From the NCBI GenBank assembly GCA_965224215.1, contig CBDCYS010000051.1, positions 183,560 to 247,559 on the forward strand: a DNA stretch of 64,000 nucleotides, read 5' to 3'. This DNA is from CBDCYS01 sp965224215. Lineage in GTDB: Bacteria > Acidobacteriota > Terriglobia > Bryobacterales > UBA6623. The position numbers and the translations under genes were made by a program. Shown one piece after another: positions 36,390 through 45,238 of this stretch (position 1 is the first letter of the stretch; every line of letters starts with the position of its first letter). Below the pieces are notes generated by a model. The model was given only the letters and a program-made list of their open reading frames with translations, searched no databases and was not told the origin of the DNA.

Positions 36390-36919
36390 CCTGAATTATG
36401 CACTGCGGCGTGGACCTGAGGAGGGCTGAGCCGCAAGAGACCATTTGGGACCCCCGAAAACATGGGGTAAAAAGGTAGGCTGGCAAAGATCCCAGCTTCG
36501 CCAGCCAACCCCAAGGAGGTCACCCACATGGTTACCAGACGAAAACAGCATAGCTCCCAAAGGCCCGTCCAACAAGGCCCAGCCGTGACGGCCTCGCGGC
36601 CCAATAAAATCGGGGCTTCGACGCCTTACCACTTCCGCGGCAGGAAGCCGATTCCCTACGGCGGCTTGCTGCCGGTGGTCGGGAGGGCGCTGATCTGAGA
36701 GCCTGGCTATGCGCTATGCATAAAATTTTATGCACTAGCCGTAACGCACTGGAAACACGTCACTTCCGAGCGAGGTTTTGACGACGCGGATTCTGGGCGG
36801 GAAGGGAAACCGGACACGGAGAAGCCAAAAGGCCAGTTGCCGAGCTACCACCTCACGACGACCGCCAACCCGCTACGAACGCAGCCACACTCGCAAAGTG
36901 AATCTGTGCATAATTCAGG
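36390..36919 (+). mobile_element. IS1380-type non-autonomous element (MITE), copy 2
   Basis: 530 bp, the same length as copy 1, with the same perfect 14-bp inverted ends at 36390-36403 and 36906-36919. It is flanked by TGACA at 36385-36389 and 36920-36924. The interior is nearly identical to copies 1 and 3, including the leader hairpin, AGGAGG site, 56-codon frame and TGCATAAAATTTTATGCA palindrome. Orientation is plus. It interrupts the winged-helix/TPR gene. Confidence 0.95.
36528..36698 (+). CDS. 56-residue transposase remnant ORF in MITE copy 2
   Basis: ATG eight bases after AGGAGG, stop TGA at 36696. The frame equals that in copies 1 and 3 except Ile for Thr near residue 42 (KPIPYGG versus KPTPYGG). 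It fuses the N-terminus of an IS1380-type transposase to its last few codons, without catalytic residues. Expression is not shown. Confidence 0.5.
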   Translation: MVTRRKQHSSQRPVQQGPAVTASRPNKIGASTPYHFRGRKPIPYGGLLPVVGRALI

Positions 36920-37937
36920 TGACACCGTGGTGAAGCTGCGTAGACGATTGGCTGCGCTCGCCCAACAAGCGGCCGAATCGTGCTCTCCGAACGGGCAGAT
37001 CACTTCCTATCGAAAGCGCCAGGCGATTTGGGAGGCAGCTTATCAGCGGACACTGATCCCTGACCAGATGCAGCATGGAGTTCAGCAGTTAGTTGACGTT
37101 TGGCGCGAAGCTAGCGGTGCCGATTCGAAACGCGCGGCGACGGCCCTAGCAGCGGATTATCTAGCTACCGAACTACAGCAACGATTGAAGCACTTGCCGG
37201 CCGAACTGCTGTTCCTGCGGGGCATGGCGGCGCGCTCCCGTGGTGACTGCCGGACCGAGGAAAGCCATTTTCGTGCCGTTTGGGAACAAGGGAAACCAGG
37301 AGACATCTATGGGATCGCCGCCCATCTATTTGGCGGCCTAGTGAGCCAGCGTGACTGGAAGACTGCCGAACGGGCAATGCTCGATAGCCTGAGATGGTAC
37401 CGCGCTCCCCACCACCGGGGGCAGGTGTTGCATTCGCTGGGCAACCTGCTGAACAATCAGCCCCAGCGTTGGAAAGAGGCGGAAGAGGCACACCGGACGA
37501 GCCTGAAACTCAACAGCGACCCACACCATCAGGGGGAGGTGTGGCATTCGCTGGGCAACCTGCTGAGCAAGCAAAGCGACCGCTGGGAAAAGGCGGAAGA
37601 GGCATACGGGACGAGCCTGAAACTCAACAGCGACCCACATCACCAGGGGGAAGTCTACGCGTCGTGGGCGCGAGCGATCTTTCGAAAGCAAGAAACCTCT
37701 CTTTACGAGAAGGCTGAAGAGTATGCGCTCAAGGCTCTGCAACTAAAGCGTAACAACCTGAAACACAAAGGCATCGTCCATAGCCTGCTGGCGCGGATAT
37801 ACGAGGCAACTGGTCAGTATCCCAAAGCCATAAGCTCGCTAGAAGAGATGATCCAAGCGAATCGCAAGCTGGAAAACTGGGGTCATGTTGCAGATGGGAA
37901 GAAACGCTTGCATCGGCTACGGAAGTTTGAAGGGTAG

Positions 37938-38239
37938 CCCTTAGCGCGATCCAGGCGGGTGCCCGGCGGCTAATGGCCGAGACTCCGCCCCGCCTGATCG
38001 ACCCTCTCCGGACGCGCCTGTGCGCTCGACCAGGGTACTCCTCGGCCCGCCCGACCAGCCCGGCTCGATCCGGGTTTAAGTCCACTTAAAGCAGTGCCCG
38101 CACTTTTGACCAGCGACGACACGATTGTTGACGCGGCAAGCTGAGAGTCTGCGCCACGTCCCGCCGGTCGACACAAAACCTCGCGCATTTCGGCTATCAT
38201 TGCTGGTCAACTTCTGACATAGAAAAGAGGGGACATCAA
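37938..38239. other. Intergenic region before the dehydrogenase gene
   Basis: About 300 GC-rich bases without coding features. A good ribosome-binding site (AGAGGGG) ends just before the ATG at 38240. No operator or terminator with clear symmetry was found. Confidence 0.4.
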
Positions 38240-39130
38240 ATGAAAACAGTAGGGGTCGTCGGCCTGGGCGACATGGGTCTAGCTATTGCCAAGAACATTC
38301 TCAAGGCGGGTTTTCCGCTGGTGGGTTTTGACCTCCGGGAGCAGCAGCTCGTTGATTTCGAGGCGGCTGGCGGACGCCGAGCCGCGAACTGCACCGAGTT
38401 GGCCAAGGCTTGCGACACCGTGTTCGTCATGGTGCTCAACGGTGGTCAGGTCCGCGAGGTGGTCCTCGGGGCCGAAGGGCTGCTGGCGGGTCTCGATGCC
38501 GGCAAAACCGTAATCATCTCGGCGACGATTCTGCCCTCGGAGGTCCGCGCGCTCGAAGCTCCTCTGGCGGAGAAAGGCGTTCACCTGATCGATACGCCGG
38601 TCAGCGGCGGCAAGAGCGGCGCTGATAGCGGCACGCTGACCATGATGGCAGCCGCCAAGCCGGACGTCCTCGACGCGCAGCGCGATGTCCTAGACGCTAT
38701 TTCCAAAAAACTCCTCCATGTCGGAGAGGAAATCGGCCTCGGACAGACCGTCAAAGCCGCCTTGCAAGCTTTCATCGGGACGACATTCGCCGGCATCTTC
38801 GAGTCGCTCGTGCTGGGCCACAAGGCAGGAGTCAAGGGAGAGACGCTCTTCGAGGTCTTCAACGCCAGCGGTGTGGCGAGTCCGCTATTTGAAAATTGCG
38901 CGCGCCTCATCATGGACCGCAAGTTCAAAGGAACCGGAAGTCAGATCACGACCATGTACAAAGCTCTCGGCATCACCATGGGACTCGCCCGCGAGAACGG
39001 AGCCGCCATGTTTACCACAAGCGCCGCCTACGAGCTATTCCAGGCCGGTATATCGAGGTTCCCCGACGAGGACAACTGGTCGATCGTCAAAATGCTGGAA
39101 GAGATTGCCGGCACCGAAGTGAAATGGTAA
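38240..39130 (+). CDS. NAD-dependent beta-hydroxyacid dehydrogenase (3-hydroxyisobutyrate / L-threonate dehydrogenase type)
   Basis: 296 residues. The Rossmann motif is VGVVGLGDMGLAIAKNILKA, the substrate-binding motif is LIDTPVSGGKSGADSGTLTM, and the catalytic lysine lies in GQTVKAALQAFIG. The usual KxxxN reads KxxxQ, a variation also seen in the L-threonate dehydrogenase branch. It oxidises a 3-hydroxy acid with NAD(P). The next gene, a TIM-barrel isomerase on the same strand, supports a role in sugar-acid breakdown, though the exact substrate is unknown. Confidence 0.87.
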   Translation: MKTVGVVGLGDMGLAIAKNILKAGFPLVGFDLREQQLVDFEAAGGRRAANCTELAKACDTVFVMVLNGGQVREVVLGAEGLLAGLDAGKTVIISATILPSEVRALEAPLAEKGVHLIDTPVSGGKSGADSGTLTMMAAAKPDVLDAQRDVLDAISKKLLHVGEEIGLGQTVKAALQAFIGTTFAGIFESLVLGHKAGVKGETLFEVFNASGVASPLFENCARLIMDRKFKGTGSQITTMYKALGITMGLARENGAAMFTTSAAYELFQAGISRFPDEDNWSIVKMLEEIAGTEVKW

Positions 39131-39211
39131 CAGTGAAGGGGTAGCAGTAAGGAACCGCGAAGGCTCGGAAGTCCCGACGCGAAACAAAGTTTGACACCAG
39201 AACATCAGAGC

Positions 39212-39229
39212 CGCGGGTGGAAACCCGCG
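39212..39229. repeat. Hairpin between dehydrogenase and isomerase genes
   Basis: A perfect 7-bp stem CGCGGGT/ACCCGCG with a GGAA loop. A related hairpin, GCGGGT/ACCCGC, occurs at 43574-43589. Such stems recur between genes in this window and may be dispersed repeats or transcript-end structures. Confidence 0.4.
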
Positions 39230-39375
39230 CTCCGAGTGTGCACCGGTTTCCCGCTTGACCCCGGGCTAACGCGCGGAGCTCTGAGTAACTGCTTGGGCTG
39301 CAGCGGTCCAGCAAGCGACATAGTAGGGGGCCGATGGCCAAGCGTCAGCCCGACAAGGAACCAAAGGAGCAGCAA

Positions 39376-40242
39376 GTGAAACTAGGAGTCATAACCGACG
39401 GAATCAGCCGCGAGTTCGAACACGCGCTCGACGTGATGAAGGAGTTCGGCCTCGAATACGCCGAGCTGCAATTTCTCTGGGACAAAGAAATAGGAGACCT
39501 CGACGACCGAGAACTGGCCCGCGCGCAGAGCCTGCTCGCCCAGCACGGTATGAAAGTGTGCTGCATAACCCGGCACATCTTCGCCGGCCTCCTGGTCGGA
39601 GAGACCAACCTCGGCGATGCAGCACACAACGCTCAGATGGAGGCTCTCCAGCGTTGCATCGACACAGCGAAGGCCCTCGATTGCGATCTTGTTCGGATCA
39701 TGAGTTTCCGGAAAGAGATGATCCTATTCGGCTCCGGTGGCGCCGAGCAATGGAACGTCAGCACGGGCGCCTGGGAGAAGCTGTTGCAACTGCTCGCACC
39801 GGCCGTCCAGCTTGCCGAAGACGCAGGCGTCACTTTGGTCGTCGAGTCGGGCAACAACGCCATGATCACGTCGGCGTACCTGGGACGAAAGCTCATCGAC
39901 GAGCTAGGCAGCAAGCACCTCAAAGTCCTGTGGGATCCCGGCAACAGCCTCTACTGCAACGAACCGGCTTACCCCAACGGCTACGACGCACTCAGTGGCG
40001 GCTACCGCGGACACCTGCACGTTAAGGATTGCCGGGTTGATATCCCGAAAGCCAGCGTCGAGCAATGCCAGTTTGGGCACGCTCAAATGGCCCCCTATTT
40101 CGGCGACATCGCGGCCGGACTGAAACGAGACGCCTACCAGGGCGTCGTCTCGCTCGAGAGCGTCTATCGGCCTGACGGGGGCACCTTCGAAGACGGCTTT
40201 CGCGCGTCGTTCGCCGAGTTCAAAGCGATCTTTGGTGACTAG
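39376..40242 (+). CDS. Sugar phosphate isomerase/epimerase family TIM-barrel protein
   Basis: 289 residues from the GTG at 39376, chosen because AAAGGAG lies six bases upstream and the family starts at this point (VKLGVITDGISREF). An ATG at 39334 would add 14 charged residues. AP endonuclease 2-like barrel features: LEYAELQFLWDKEIGDL, VRIMSFRKEM, LVVESGNNAMITSA with the metal-binding Glu, KVLWDPGNSLY, HLHVKDCRVD and GVVSLESVYRPDGG with the final Glu. These give the divalent-metal site of the family. It probably isomerises or epimerises a keto-sugar acid together with the upstream dehydrogenase. Confidence 0.85.
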   Translation: MKLGVITDGISREFEHALDVMKEFGLEYAELQFLWDKEIGDLDDRELARAQSLLAQHGMKVCCITRHIFAGLLVGETNLGDAAHNAQMEALQRCIDTAKALDCDLVRIMSFRKEMILFGSGGAEQWNVSTGAWEKLLQLLAPAVQLAEDAGVTLVVESGNNAMITSAYLGRKLIDELGSKHLKVLWDPGNSLYCNEPAYPNGYDALSGGYRGHLHVKDCRVDIPKASVEQCQFGHAQMAPYFGDIAAGLKRDAYQGVVSLESVYRPDGGTFEDGFRASFAEFKAIFGD

Positions 40243-40585
40243 TGGAGTGCGCCAATCAGACCATATTTTATAGTGAGTCGTCTCTTGCTTGCTTGCGCAG
40301 CAAGATTGACAGTCCGATCCGCATACGCGGCGTGATGCTGTGGTTTTGAGCCGCGTTCACGCGGCTTGGTCTTACTAGGCCAACCGTTTACGGCTGGTGC
40401 ACGCAACCGTCCTTCAGCCCGTTTCACGGGCTTCCGCTCTCCCCGACCGATATCTTTATGTTGCGCTTTTTCTGGCGCACTACCTTAGCGCAAGCCCTCG
40501 CAGCCAGCGCCTCTCGGGTGAATCCCCGAGGGGCGAGGGAACCTCGGAGCGTTACAATTCGTAAGGGAATACAGTAACCCTTCGC
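40243..40585. other. Intergenic region with stem-loops
   Basis: No gene is supported. Two perfect hairpins are present: AGCCGCG/CGCGGCT with loop TTCA (40349-40366) and AGCCCGT/ACGGGCT with loop TTC (40416-40432). One or both could end the dehydrogenase-isomerase transcript. The promoter of the ABC exporter should lie near 40540-40580 but was not clear. Confidence 0.4.
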
Positions 40586-41551
40586 ATGAGCGTCCCCTCT
40601 CCTGTCATCCAAACCGAAGACCTCACGAAGCACTTTCGGCGTTTCTATACGCGGAGGGTGGTCCAGGCGGTCAATGGGATTTCTCTCAAGCTAGAAGCGG
40701 GGACGGCATTCGGGCTGCTCGGTCCGAATGGTTCGGGCAAGACGACATTCATTAAGATGCTGCTGTCGTCGATCGTTCCAACGGCCGGCGCGGCACAGCT
40801 TTTTGGGAAGGACTGCCGCCAGCCCGAAGCCCGCAGGCAGGTCGGCTACTTGCCCGAGAATCACCGCTTCCCGACCTACAACACCGGCCGTCAGATGCTG
40901 CACTTCTACTCGGCCCTTTCAGGGACCAACCGCGCCGAACGTATCAATCGCGCGGGCGAATTGCTAGAGCGCGTAGGACTGGCTGACTGGGCCGACATTC
41001 GCATCGGCAAGTATTCCAAAGGCATGCTGCAGCGGCTCGGGCTGGCGCAGGCACTGATGCACCGGCCATCCTTGCTGATGCTGGATGAGCCCGGTGACGG
41101 CGTCGACCCGGTGGGGCGGCGCATGATCCGCGACATTCTCCAGGAGCTGCAGAAGGAAGGTACGACGATCTTTCTGAACTCGCATCTGCTGGCGGAAGTC
41201 GAGCTTTTCTGCGATGAGGTGGCGATTATACGGCGCGGCGAATTAGCGCTGACCGGACGCATCGACCAGCTCACCTCGGGCAGCGGCTACCACGCCTCTA
41301 CGCCCGACGCGCCGGAAGGGACGCTTGACGAGCTTCGCGCAAAGACGGCGAGCATCGAGTCCAACAACGGCATGGTTCGCATGCAATTCATTGACCGCGA
41401 AGCGTTGAACGAAGGGATCGACATCCTGCGCAAACACGGCTCGCAGATTGAAGAGGTGCAGCGTCAGCGCTCGACGCTCGAAGACGTGTTCATGAGCACG
41501 ATTGAGGAATCACGCACGGTGGAGAATCAGAGGAAGAGTGATGATCGCTAG
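40586..41551 (+). CDS. ABC transporter ATP-binding protein (ABC-2 type export)
   Basis: 321 residues. Walker A is GPNGSGKTT within AFGLLGPNGSGKTTFIKMLL, the Q-loop lies in VGYLPENHRF, the signature reads YSKGMLQRLGLAQALMHRP, and Walker B with the catalytic glutamate is LLMLDEPGDGVDPVG. The H-loop is LNSHLLAEVE. The C-terminal extension (about residues 225-315) is typical of CcmA/NosF-type exporters. The following permease gene overlaps its end by 11 bases. The substrate is unknown. Confidence 0.92.
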   Translation: MSVPSPVIQTEDLTKHFRRFYTRRVVQAVNGISLKLEAGTAFGLLGPNGSGKTTFIKMLLSSIVPTAGAAQLFGKDCRQPEARRQVGYLPENHRFPTYNTGRQMLHFYSALSGTNRAERINRAGELLERVGLADWADIRIGKYSKGMLQRLGLAQALMHRPSLLMLDEPGDGVDPVGRRMIRDILQELQKEGTTIFLNSHLLAEVELFCDEVAIIRRGELALTGRIDQLTSGSGYHASTPDAPEGTLDELRAKTASIESNNGMVRMQFIDREALNEGIDILRKHGSQIEEVQRQRSTLEDVFMSTIEESRTVENQRKSDDR

Positions 41552-42387
41552 CTTCGCCGCCGCGACAGGCGCCCTGGTCATGGACACGTTTCGTGAGTCG
41601 CTCTCGCGAAAGATTTTTTGGGGATTCTTCGGTTGCTCGACCGTTCTGATGTTGCTTTTCTTGCTTGTTCTCAACGTCGACATTGTGGAAGGGGGAGTGG
41701 CGGCCATCAAGATTTTTGGGCAGGATTTCACCGGCGGCCAAGGCGTGGAACTCGGGCAGGTCCGTGAACCTGGTTTTGGGCGGTGTCTCGGTGTTTCTGT
41801 TCACGGCTGGGTTGTTCTTTTCGGTTTTTGCATCGGCTGGGCTGATCCCAACCGTATTTGAGCCGGGCCGGATCGAGTTGCTGCTCTCAAAACCCGTGGG
41901 CCGGTCCCATCTCTTGTTTGGGAAATTCCTGGGCACGCTGGCGGTCATCGGCTCCAACCTTTTCTACTTAATCTTCGGAGCCTGGGCGATCCTCGGTCTA
42001 AAAACCGGTATCTGGCAGGCAGGATTTCTGGCGTCAGCCTCGCTGGCCGTGTTCGCGTTTGGAGTGCTGCTGACCGTAGTTCTGTTCGTTTCCGTGATTT
42101 CGCACAGCGCGGTTCTGGCGACCATGGTGACGTATTTTGTGATGCTGCTCAGCGGGATTTTTTCGCAGCACGAGAACATTGGTCCTTATTTCAACTCGCA
42201 ATGGCCGCGGGACCTGGTGACTGGGCTTTACTACGTCTTCCCGAAATTTCCAGGTATCGGCGACATGGCGCGGCTGGCCTTCATGGGTAAGGAGATCGAA
42301 ACCTGGATGCCGCTGGTAACGTCCGGTCTATTTGCGGCTGTGATGTTGGTGGCAAGCGTTGTTGTATTTGCTCGAAAGGATTATTGA
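41541..42387 (+). pseudogene. ABC-2 type permease with a frameshift
   Basis: From the ATG at 41541 the frame reads MIASFAAATGALVMDTFRES and LLFLLVLNVDIVEGG, then loses similarity after GVELGQV near 41760. One base further on, the second frame gives VNLVLGGVSVFLFTAGLFFS, then IPTVFEPGRIELLLSKPVGR and the rest of a normal permease ending FARKDY. An extra base near GGTCCGTG (about 41758-41766) explains the break. Repaired, it would be about 281 residues with six membrane helices, partner of the ATPase upstream. It is either truly inactive or a base error. Confidence 0.82.
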
Positions 42388-42427
42388 AGTCAGTTGCACA
42401 AGCAGTTCACAGGAATAGGAGCTCCTA

Positions 42428-43504
42428 ATGCAAAGACGGGTTTTCTCACTGGTATCGGCAGCAGTCGTCACGTTCGCCCTGACTGGGCAGATCTTTTGTC
42501 CGGCCAACGCTCAAGCGCAAGTCATCGTGGTCGACCGTGACTTGGCAGCCATGATGCCTCCCGGAACCACATCATTAATGGGTGTCGATGTGACCCGCAT
42601 GACCAAAGCGCCTCTCTACCAGTACCTCGAGAAAGAGGGTGGGGGAACCGGGAGCGGTTTCGGCGGAGCCATTGATAGTTTCGTCTCCGTCTCGGGTTTC
42701 GATCCGCGGCGGCATGTCGAACGGTTTTTGATGGCGTCGTGGGGAGACTCTTCGCATCTGAGCACGCCGGCGAATCTTCCGTTTCTGGCACTAGCGCGGG
42801 GCCAGTTTGATGTCATTTCTCTGGGTGAAATTCTGGCAAAAACATCGACGGAATCGACCGAGTACCGCGGGCTTGCTGTTTACCATTTCAAGAGCGGCGG
42901 CGATGCCCCAAAGAGCGAGACCTTTGATGAAATCAAGACACCCGATCCGGTGTGGTTTTCCTTATCTTTTCTGGACGGGACAACGGCCGTCATCGGTCCG
43001 CGACAGATGGTTCTCAACGCTCTAGACCGCAGGTTCGACGGCGGCGCGAGCCTGGTGGACAACACGGCCTTGCTGACTCTGGCCGAAACCATCGAATCCA
43101 CTAATCAAATCTGGGGTGTTTCCGAACAGCCGGGCAAGCTGATGCCGGAAGGGGAAGCCGACGGGCCGGGAGCGGAAGAGCTGCCGGCGGCGCGCATCCT
43201 GAAAACCATGCAGCAAAGCATCTTCGCGCTCGATATGATGAATGGGCTCGACTTCAAAGCCGAAGGCCTTTTCACAACCGCCGAAGATGCTAAGCTCCTC
43301 AGCGACGCGGCCCGAGGCCTGCTAGCGATGGGCAGGCTAACGATCGGCGCTAAGAACCCCGGCCTGATCATTTTCTTAGACAGCATCGGCGTCACCGAAG
43401 CCGACACGAAAGTCGAATTCACAATCGACATCGACACCCTCAACTTCGAAAAGATGATCGAAGCCTTCAAAGTGACCCAGCAGGAGCAGGCCGTAAAGGG
43501 CTGA
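42428..43504 (+). CDS. Secreted protein of unknown function
   Basis: 358 residues with a signal peptide (FSLVSAAVVTFALTGQIFCP, cut near ANAQA). The mature part reads VIVVDRDLAAMMPPGTTSLM, VSGFDPRRHVERFLMASWGD and AVYHFKSGGDAP, in a style found in acidobacterial DUF-type periplasmic proteins, but I do not recognise a named family. There are no Cys in the mature part and no transmembrane segment. It starts 40 bases after the permease gene and could belong to the same transcript, perhaps as a secreted substrate or partner. Confidence 0.7.
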   Translation: MQRRVFSLVSAAVVTFALTGQIFCPANAQAQVIVVDRDLAAMMPPGTTSLMGVDVTRMTKAPLYQYLEKEGGGTGSGFGGAIDSFVSVSGFDPRRHVERFLMASWGDSSHLSTPANLPFLALARGQFDVISLGEILAKTSTESTEYRGLAVYHFKSGGDAPKSETFDEIKTPDPVWFSLSFLDGTTAVIGPRQMVLNALDRRFDGGASLVDNTALLTLAETIESTNQIWGVSEQPGKLMPEGEADGPGAEELPAARILKTMQQSIFALDMMNGLDFKAEGLFTTAEDAKLLSDAARGLLAMGRLTIGAKNPGLIIFLDSIGVTEADTKVEFTIDIDTLNFEKMIEAFKVTQQEQAVKG

Positions 43505-43538
43505 AGGCCGGGTTCGGGCTGGGATCGGGTGTAGCCCG

Positions 43539-43562
43539 CTCAGCCCTTACGTTGGGGCTGAG
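43539..43562. terminator. Hairpin in the convergent intergenic region
   Basis: An 8-bp stem CTCAGCCC/GGGCTGAG with an 8-base loop lies between two convergent genes (ending at 43504 and 43634). A second hairpin, GCGGGT/ACCCGC with loop TCAC, follows at 43574-43589. Position favours bidirectional termination; no T-runs are present. Confidence 0.4.
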
Positions 43563-43633
43563 GTCGACGTGAGGCGGGTTCACACCCGCGGCTCTGAGTC
43601 CCTCACCTGCCGCGGGTCTCAGTTCCGCTTGTC

Positions 43634-45148
43634 CTAATAGATCTGCTGTGTAACCGCCTCGCGGTTTTCGGGCGGGAGAACGCCGTTGGCTGCCATCACT
43701 TTCACGATGGCTTCGATGGTCACGGGCGACGGTTTGAAGTTGCCGAAGCGGTAGCCGTCGGCGATGTTCAGAGGAGTCCAGCCGTACTTGTTCTTCTGAT
43801 TCCAGACTTCGATATCGGCTCCCTTTTCGGCTAGCAGTTCGACGACCTTCGGCAGATTCTTGTAGGCCGCTCCGTGCATGGCGGTGTCTCCGTTGTTGTC
43901 GACCGCATCGATGTCGTTGCCGAGATCGAGGGCCACTTGGACCGCCTCCAGCGCTTCGGGTTCGGTGCCGGCGTCCTCGCCGGGCGAACGTGCCCCGAGT
44001 CCGGCCGCGACCATCAGTGGCGTGCTGTTGTCCGCGTTGGTGAGCAGTGGATCAGCGCCTAAGGCGGCCAGCGTGCGCATCAGCTCGGTGTCACCCGATT
44101 GCGCCGCCAGCATGAAGGGCGTCGCGCTTATTTTATTCAAGCGTGTGTTGCCGAGATTGACTTTCTTCGTCATCTGGGCATCCAATTCCGCCCCGCGCTC
44201 GGCAAGTTTCTTGACGAACTCAATACTGTCCATGTTGCCGGAACCGTCGGGAGGCGGATCGTTATCCCCGACGCCGGGGTTTCGGACTCGCGGAATCTCG
44301 TGCAGTACCGTATAGCCGGGTCCGTCGGCATTGGGGTCCGCGCCGGCTTCCAGCAAGTTTGCCGCTAGCTCGTAATGGGCGTTCCGGACCGCCAAGAGTA
44401 ACACGCTTGCGCCGAAACGGGGTGCCCCGCGGAAGCCGCGGGCTTGGCTCGGCACGTCCTTCGGGGGCCGAATGGTATCGTTGACATCCGCGCCCGCTTT
44501 AAGCAAGGCGCGCGTCGCAGCGATGCGTCCTTCGCGCGCCGCGAACATCACGGGTGTGAATCCGGATGCCAATCGTGCATTGACATCGGCTCCAAACTCG
44601 ATCAGCTCCTCGACAACTTCCGTGTGCCCTTCGGCAGCGGCCCACATCAGAGCCGTCTGCCTGCGGCGAGTTTCTTTGGCGTGGACGTCAGCTCCGCGCT
44701 TGAGCAGTGCGTTGACGATCTCGACTTTGCCCGTGCGCGCGGCGGTCATTAATACGGTTTCCCCTCCGGGAAGGGCGGTGTTGGCGTTCGCTCCGGCTTC
44801 GAGAAATAGCTCAATCATTGCGGCGTTTCCGTTGGTGCAGGCCAGCGGCAGCGGTGTCACTCCGTAACGGTTCGTGGCAGCCACGTCAGCGCCCGCTTTG
44901 AGTAGGAGTTTGGTTGCTTCGAGGTCGTCGCGGTAGGCCGCCCAGTGGAGGGCCGTCATGCCGTCGACCTGCGGTGCGTTGACGTCAGCACCCTGTTCGA
45001 GCAGCGTGCGAATGTTTGCAGTGTCGCGCTCTTCGGCGGCGTCGGCTAGCTGGGAGATAGAGGGTGCGGCCGTGAGGCTTGCCGCGGTAAGGCTCGCTGC
45101 GGCGAACAGTAGCGCTGTTCCCCAGTAGTTGAACGTTTTCTGACGCAT
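43634..45148 (-). CDS. Secreted ankyrin-repeat protein
   Basis: 504 residues from the ATG at 45148, chosen because AGGAGG lies eight bases upstream and a signal peptide follows (MRQKTFNYWGTALLFAAASL). The open frame reaches further to 45223 without such features. About ten ankyrin repeats follow, for example GADVNAPQVDGMTALHWAAY, VNALLKRGADVHAKETRRRQ and NGDTAMHGAAYKNLPKVVEL. Ankyrin proteins of this kind regularly follow DUF1592/DUF1552 genes in Acidobacteria, as here. A protein-binding role in the periplasm is likely, the partner unknown. The C-terminus carries a segment (ENREAVTQQIY) outside the repeats. Confidence 0.88.
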   Translation of the reverse strand: MRQKTFNYWGTALLFAAASLTAASLTAAPSISQLADAAEERDTANIRTLLEQGADVNAPQVDGMTALHWAAYRDDLEATKLLLKAGADVAATNRYGVTPLPLACTNGNAAMIELFLEAGANANTALPGGETVLMTAARTGKVEIVNALLKRGADVHAKETRRRQTALMWAAAEGHTEVVEELIEFGADVNARLASGFTPVMFAAREGRIAATRALLKAGADVNDTIRPPKDVPSQARGFRGAPRFGASVLLLAVRNAHYELAANLLEAGADPNADGPGYTVLHEIPRVRNPGVGDNDPPPDGSGNMDSIEFVKKLAERGAELDAQMTKKVNLGNTRLNKISATPFMLAAQSGDTELMRTLAALGADPLLTNADNSTPLMVAAGLGARSPGEDAGTEPEALEAVQVALDLGNDIDAVDNNGDTAMHGAAYKNLPKVVELLAEKGADIEVWNQKNKYGWTPLNIADGYRFGNFKPSPVTIEAIVKVMAANGVLPPENREAVTQQIY

Positions 45149-45189
45149 TTCGATCGCCTCCTGGCTAGATGGTCCTCGGCTTCGTTGGA

Positions 45190-45209
45190 GCGCGGACTTC
45201 CGTCCGCGC
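45190..45209. repeat. Dispersed hairpin GCGCGGAC, copy 1
   Basis: A perfect 8-bp stem GCGCGGAC/GTCCGCGC with a TTCC loop in the 90-base gap between the DUF1552 and ankyrin genes. The same stem occurs with another loop at 52735-52754. Confidence 0.5.
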
Positions 45210-45238
45210 CTCTGTCCGGCCATTTGGGGTTTCTGTCA

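Larger units (their letters stand above)
36092..37937 (+). pseudogene. Winged-helix plus TPR protein interrupted by a transposon derivative
   Basis: The N-terminal piece (36092-36389) reads METDQNNPGSVADRYLESLA, then a winged-helix-like stretch (LLVCAAALRLDDATAVEAIR, VVWRLKKLSCVLPRWDGTWR). The element at 36390-36919 cuts it after DSD. After the element the frame continues TVVKLRRRLAALAQQ and carries about eight helical repeats. Two adjacent 38-residue repeats (HSLGNLLSKQSDRWEKAEEA type, roughly 37418-37645) are almost identical, a recent duplication. Removing the element and one TGACA restores a continuous protein of about 438 residues. The layout (winged helix then TPR) is that of the sensor end of STAND proteins without the NTPase. 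It is the partner of the HD protein upstream. Confidence 0.8.

Noticed and set aside
37418..37645. Short direct repeats considered as a CRISPR-like array
   Set aside because: They are in-frame 114-base coding repeats of the TPR protein with no spacers; no CRISPR array or cas gene was seen in the window.
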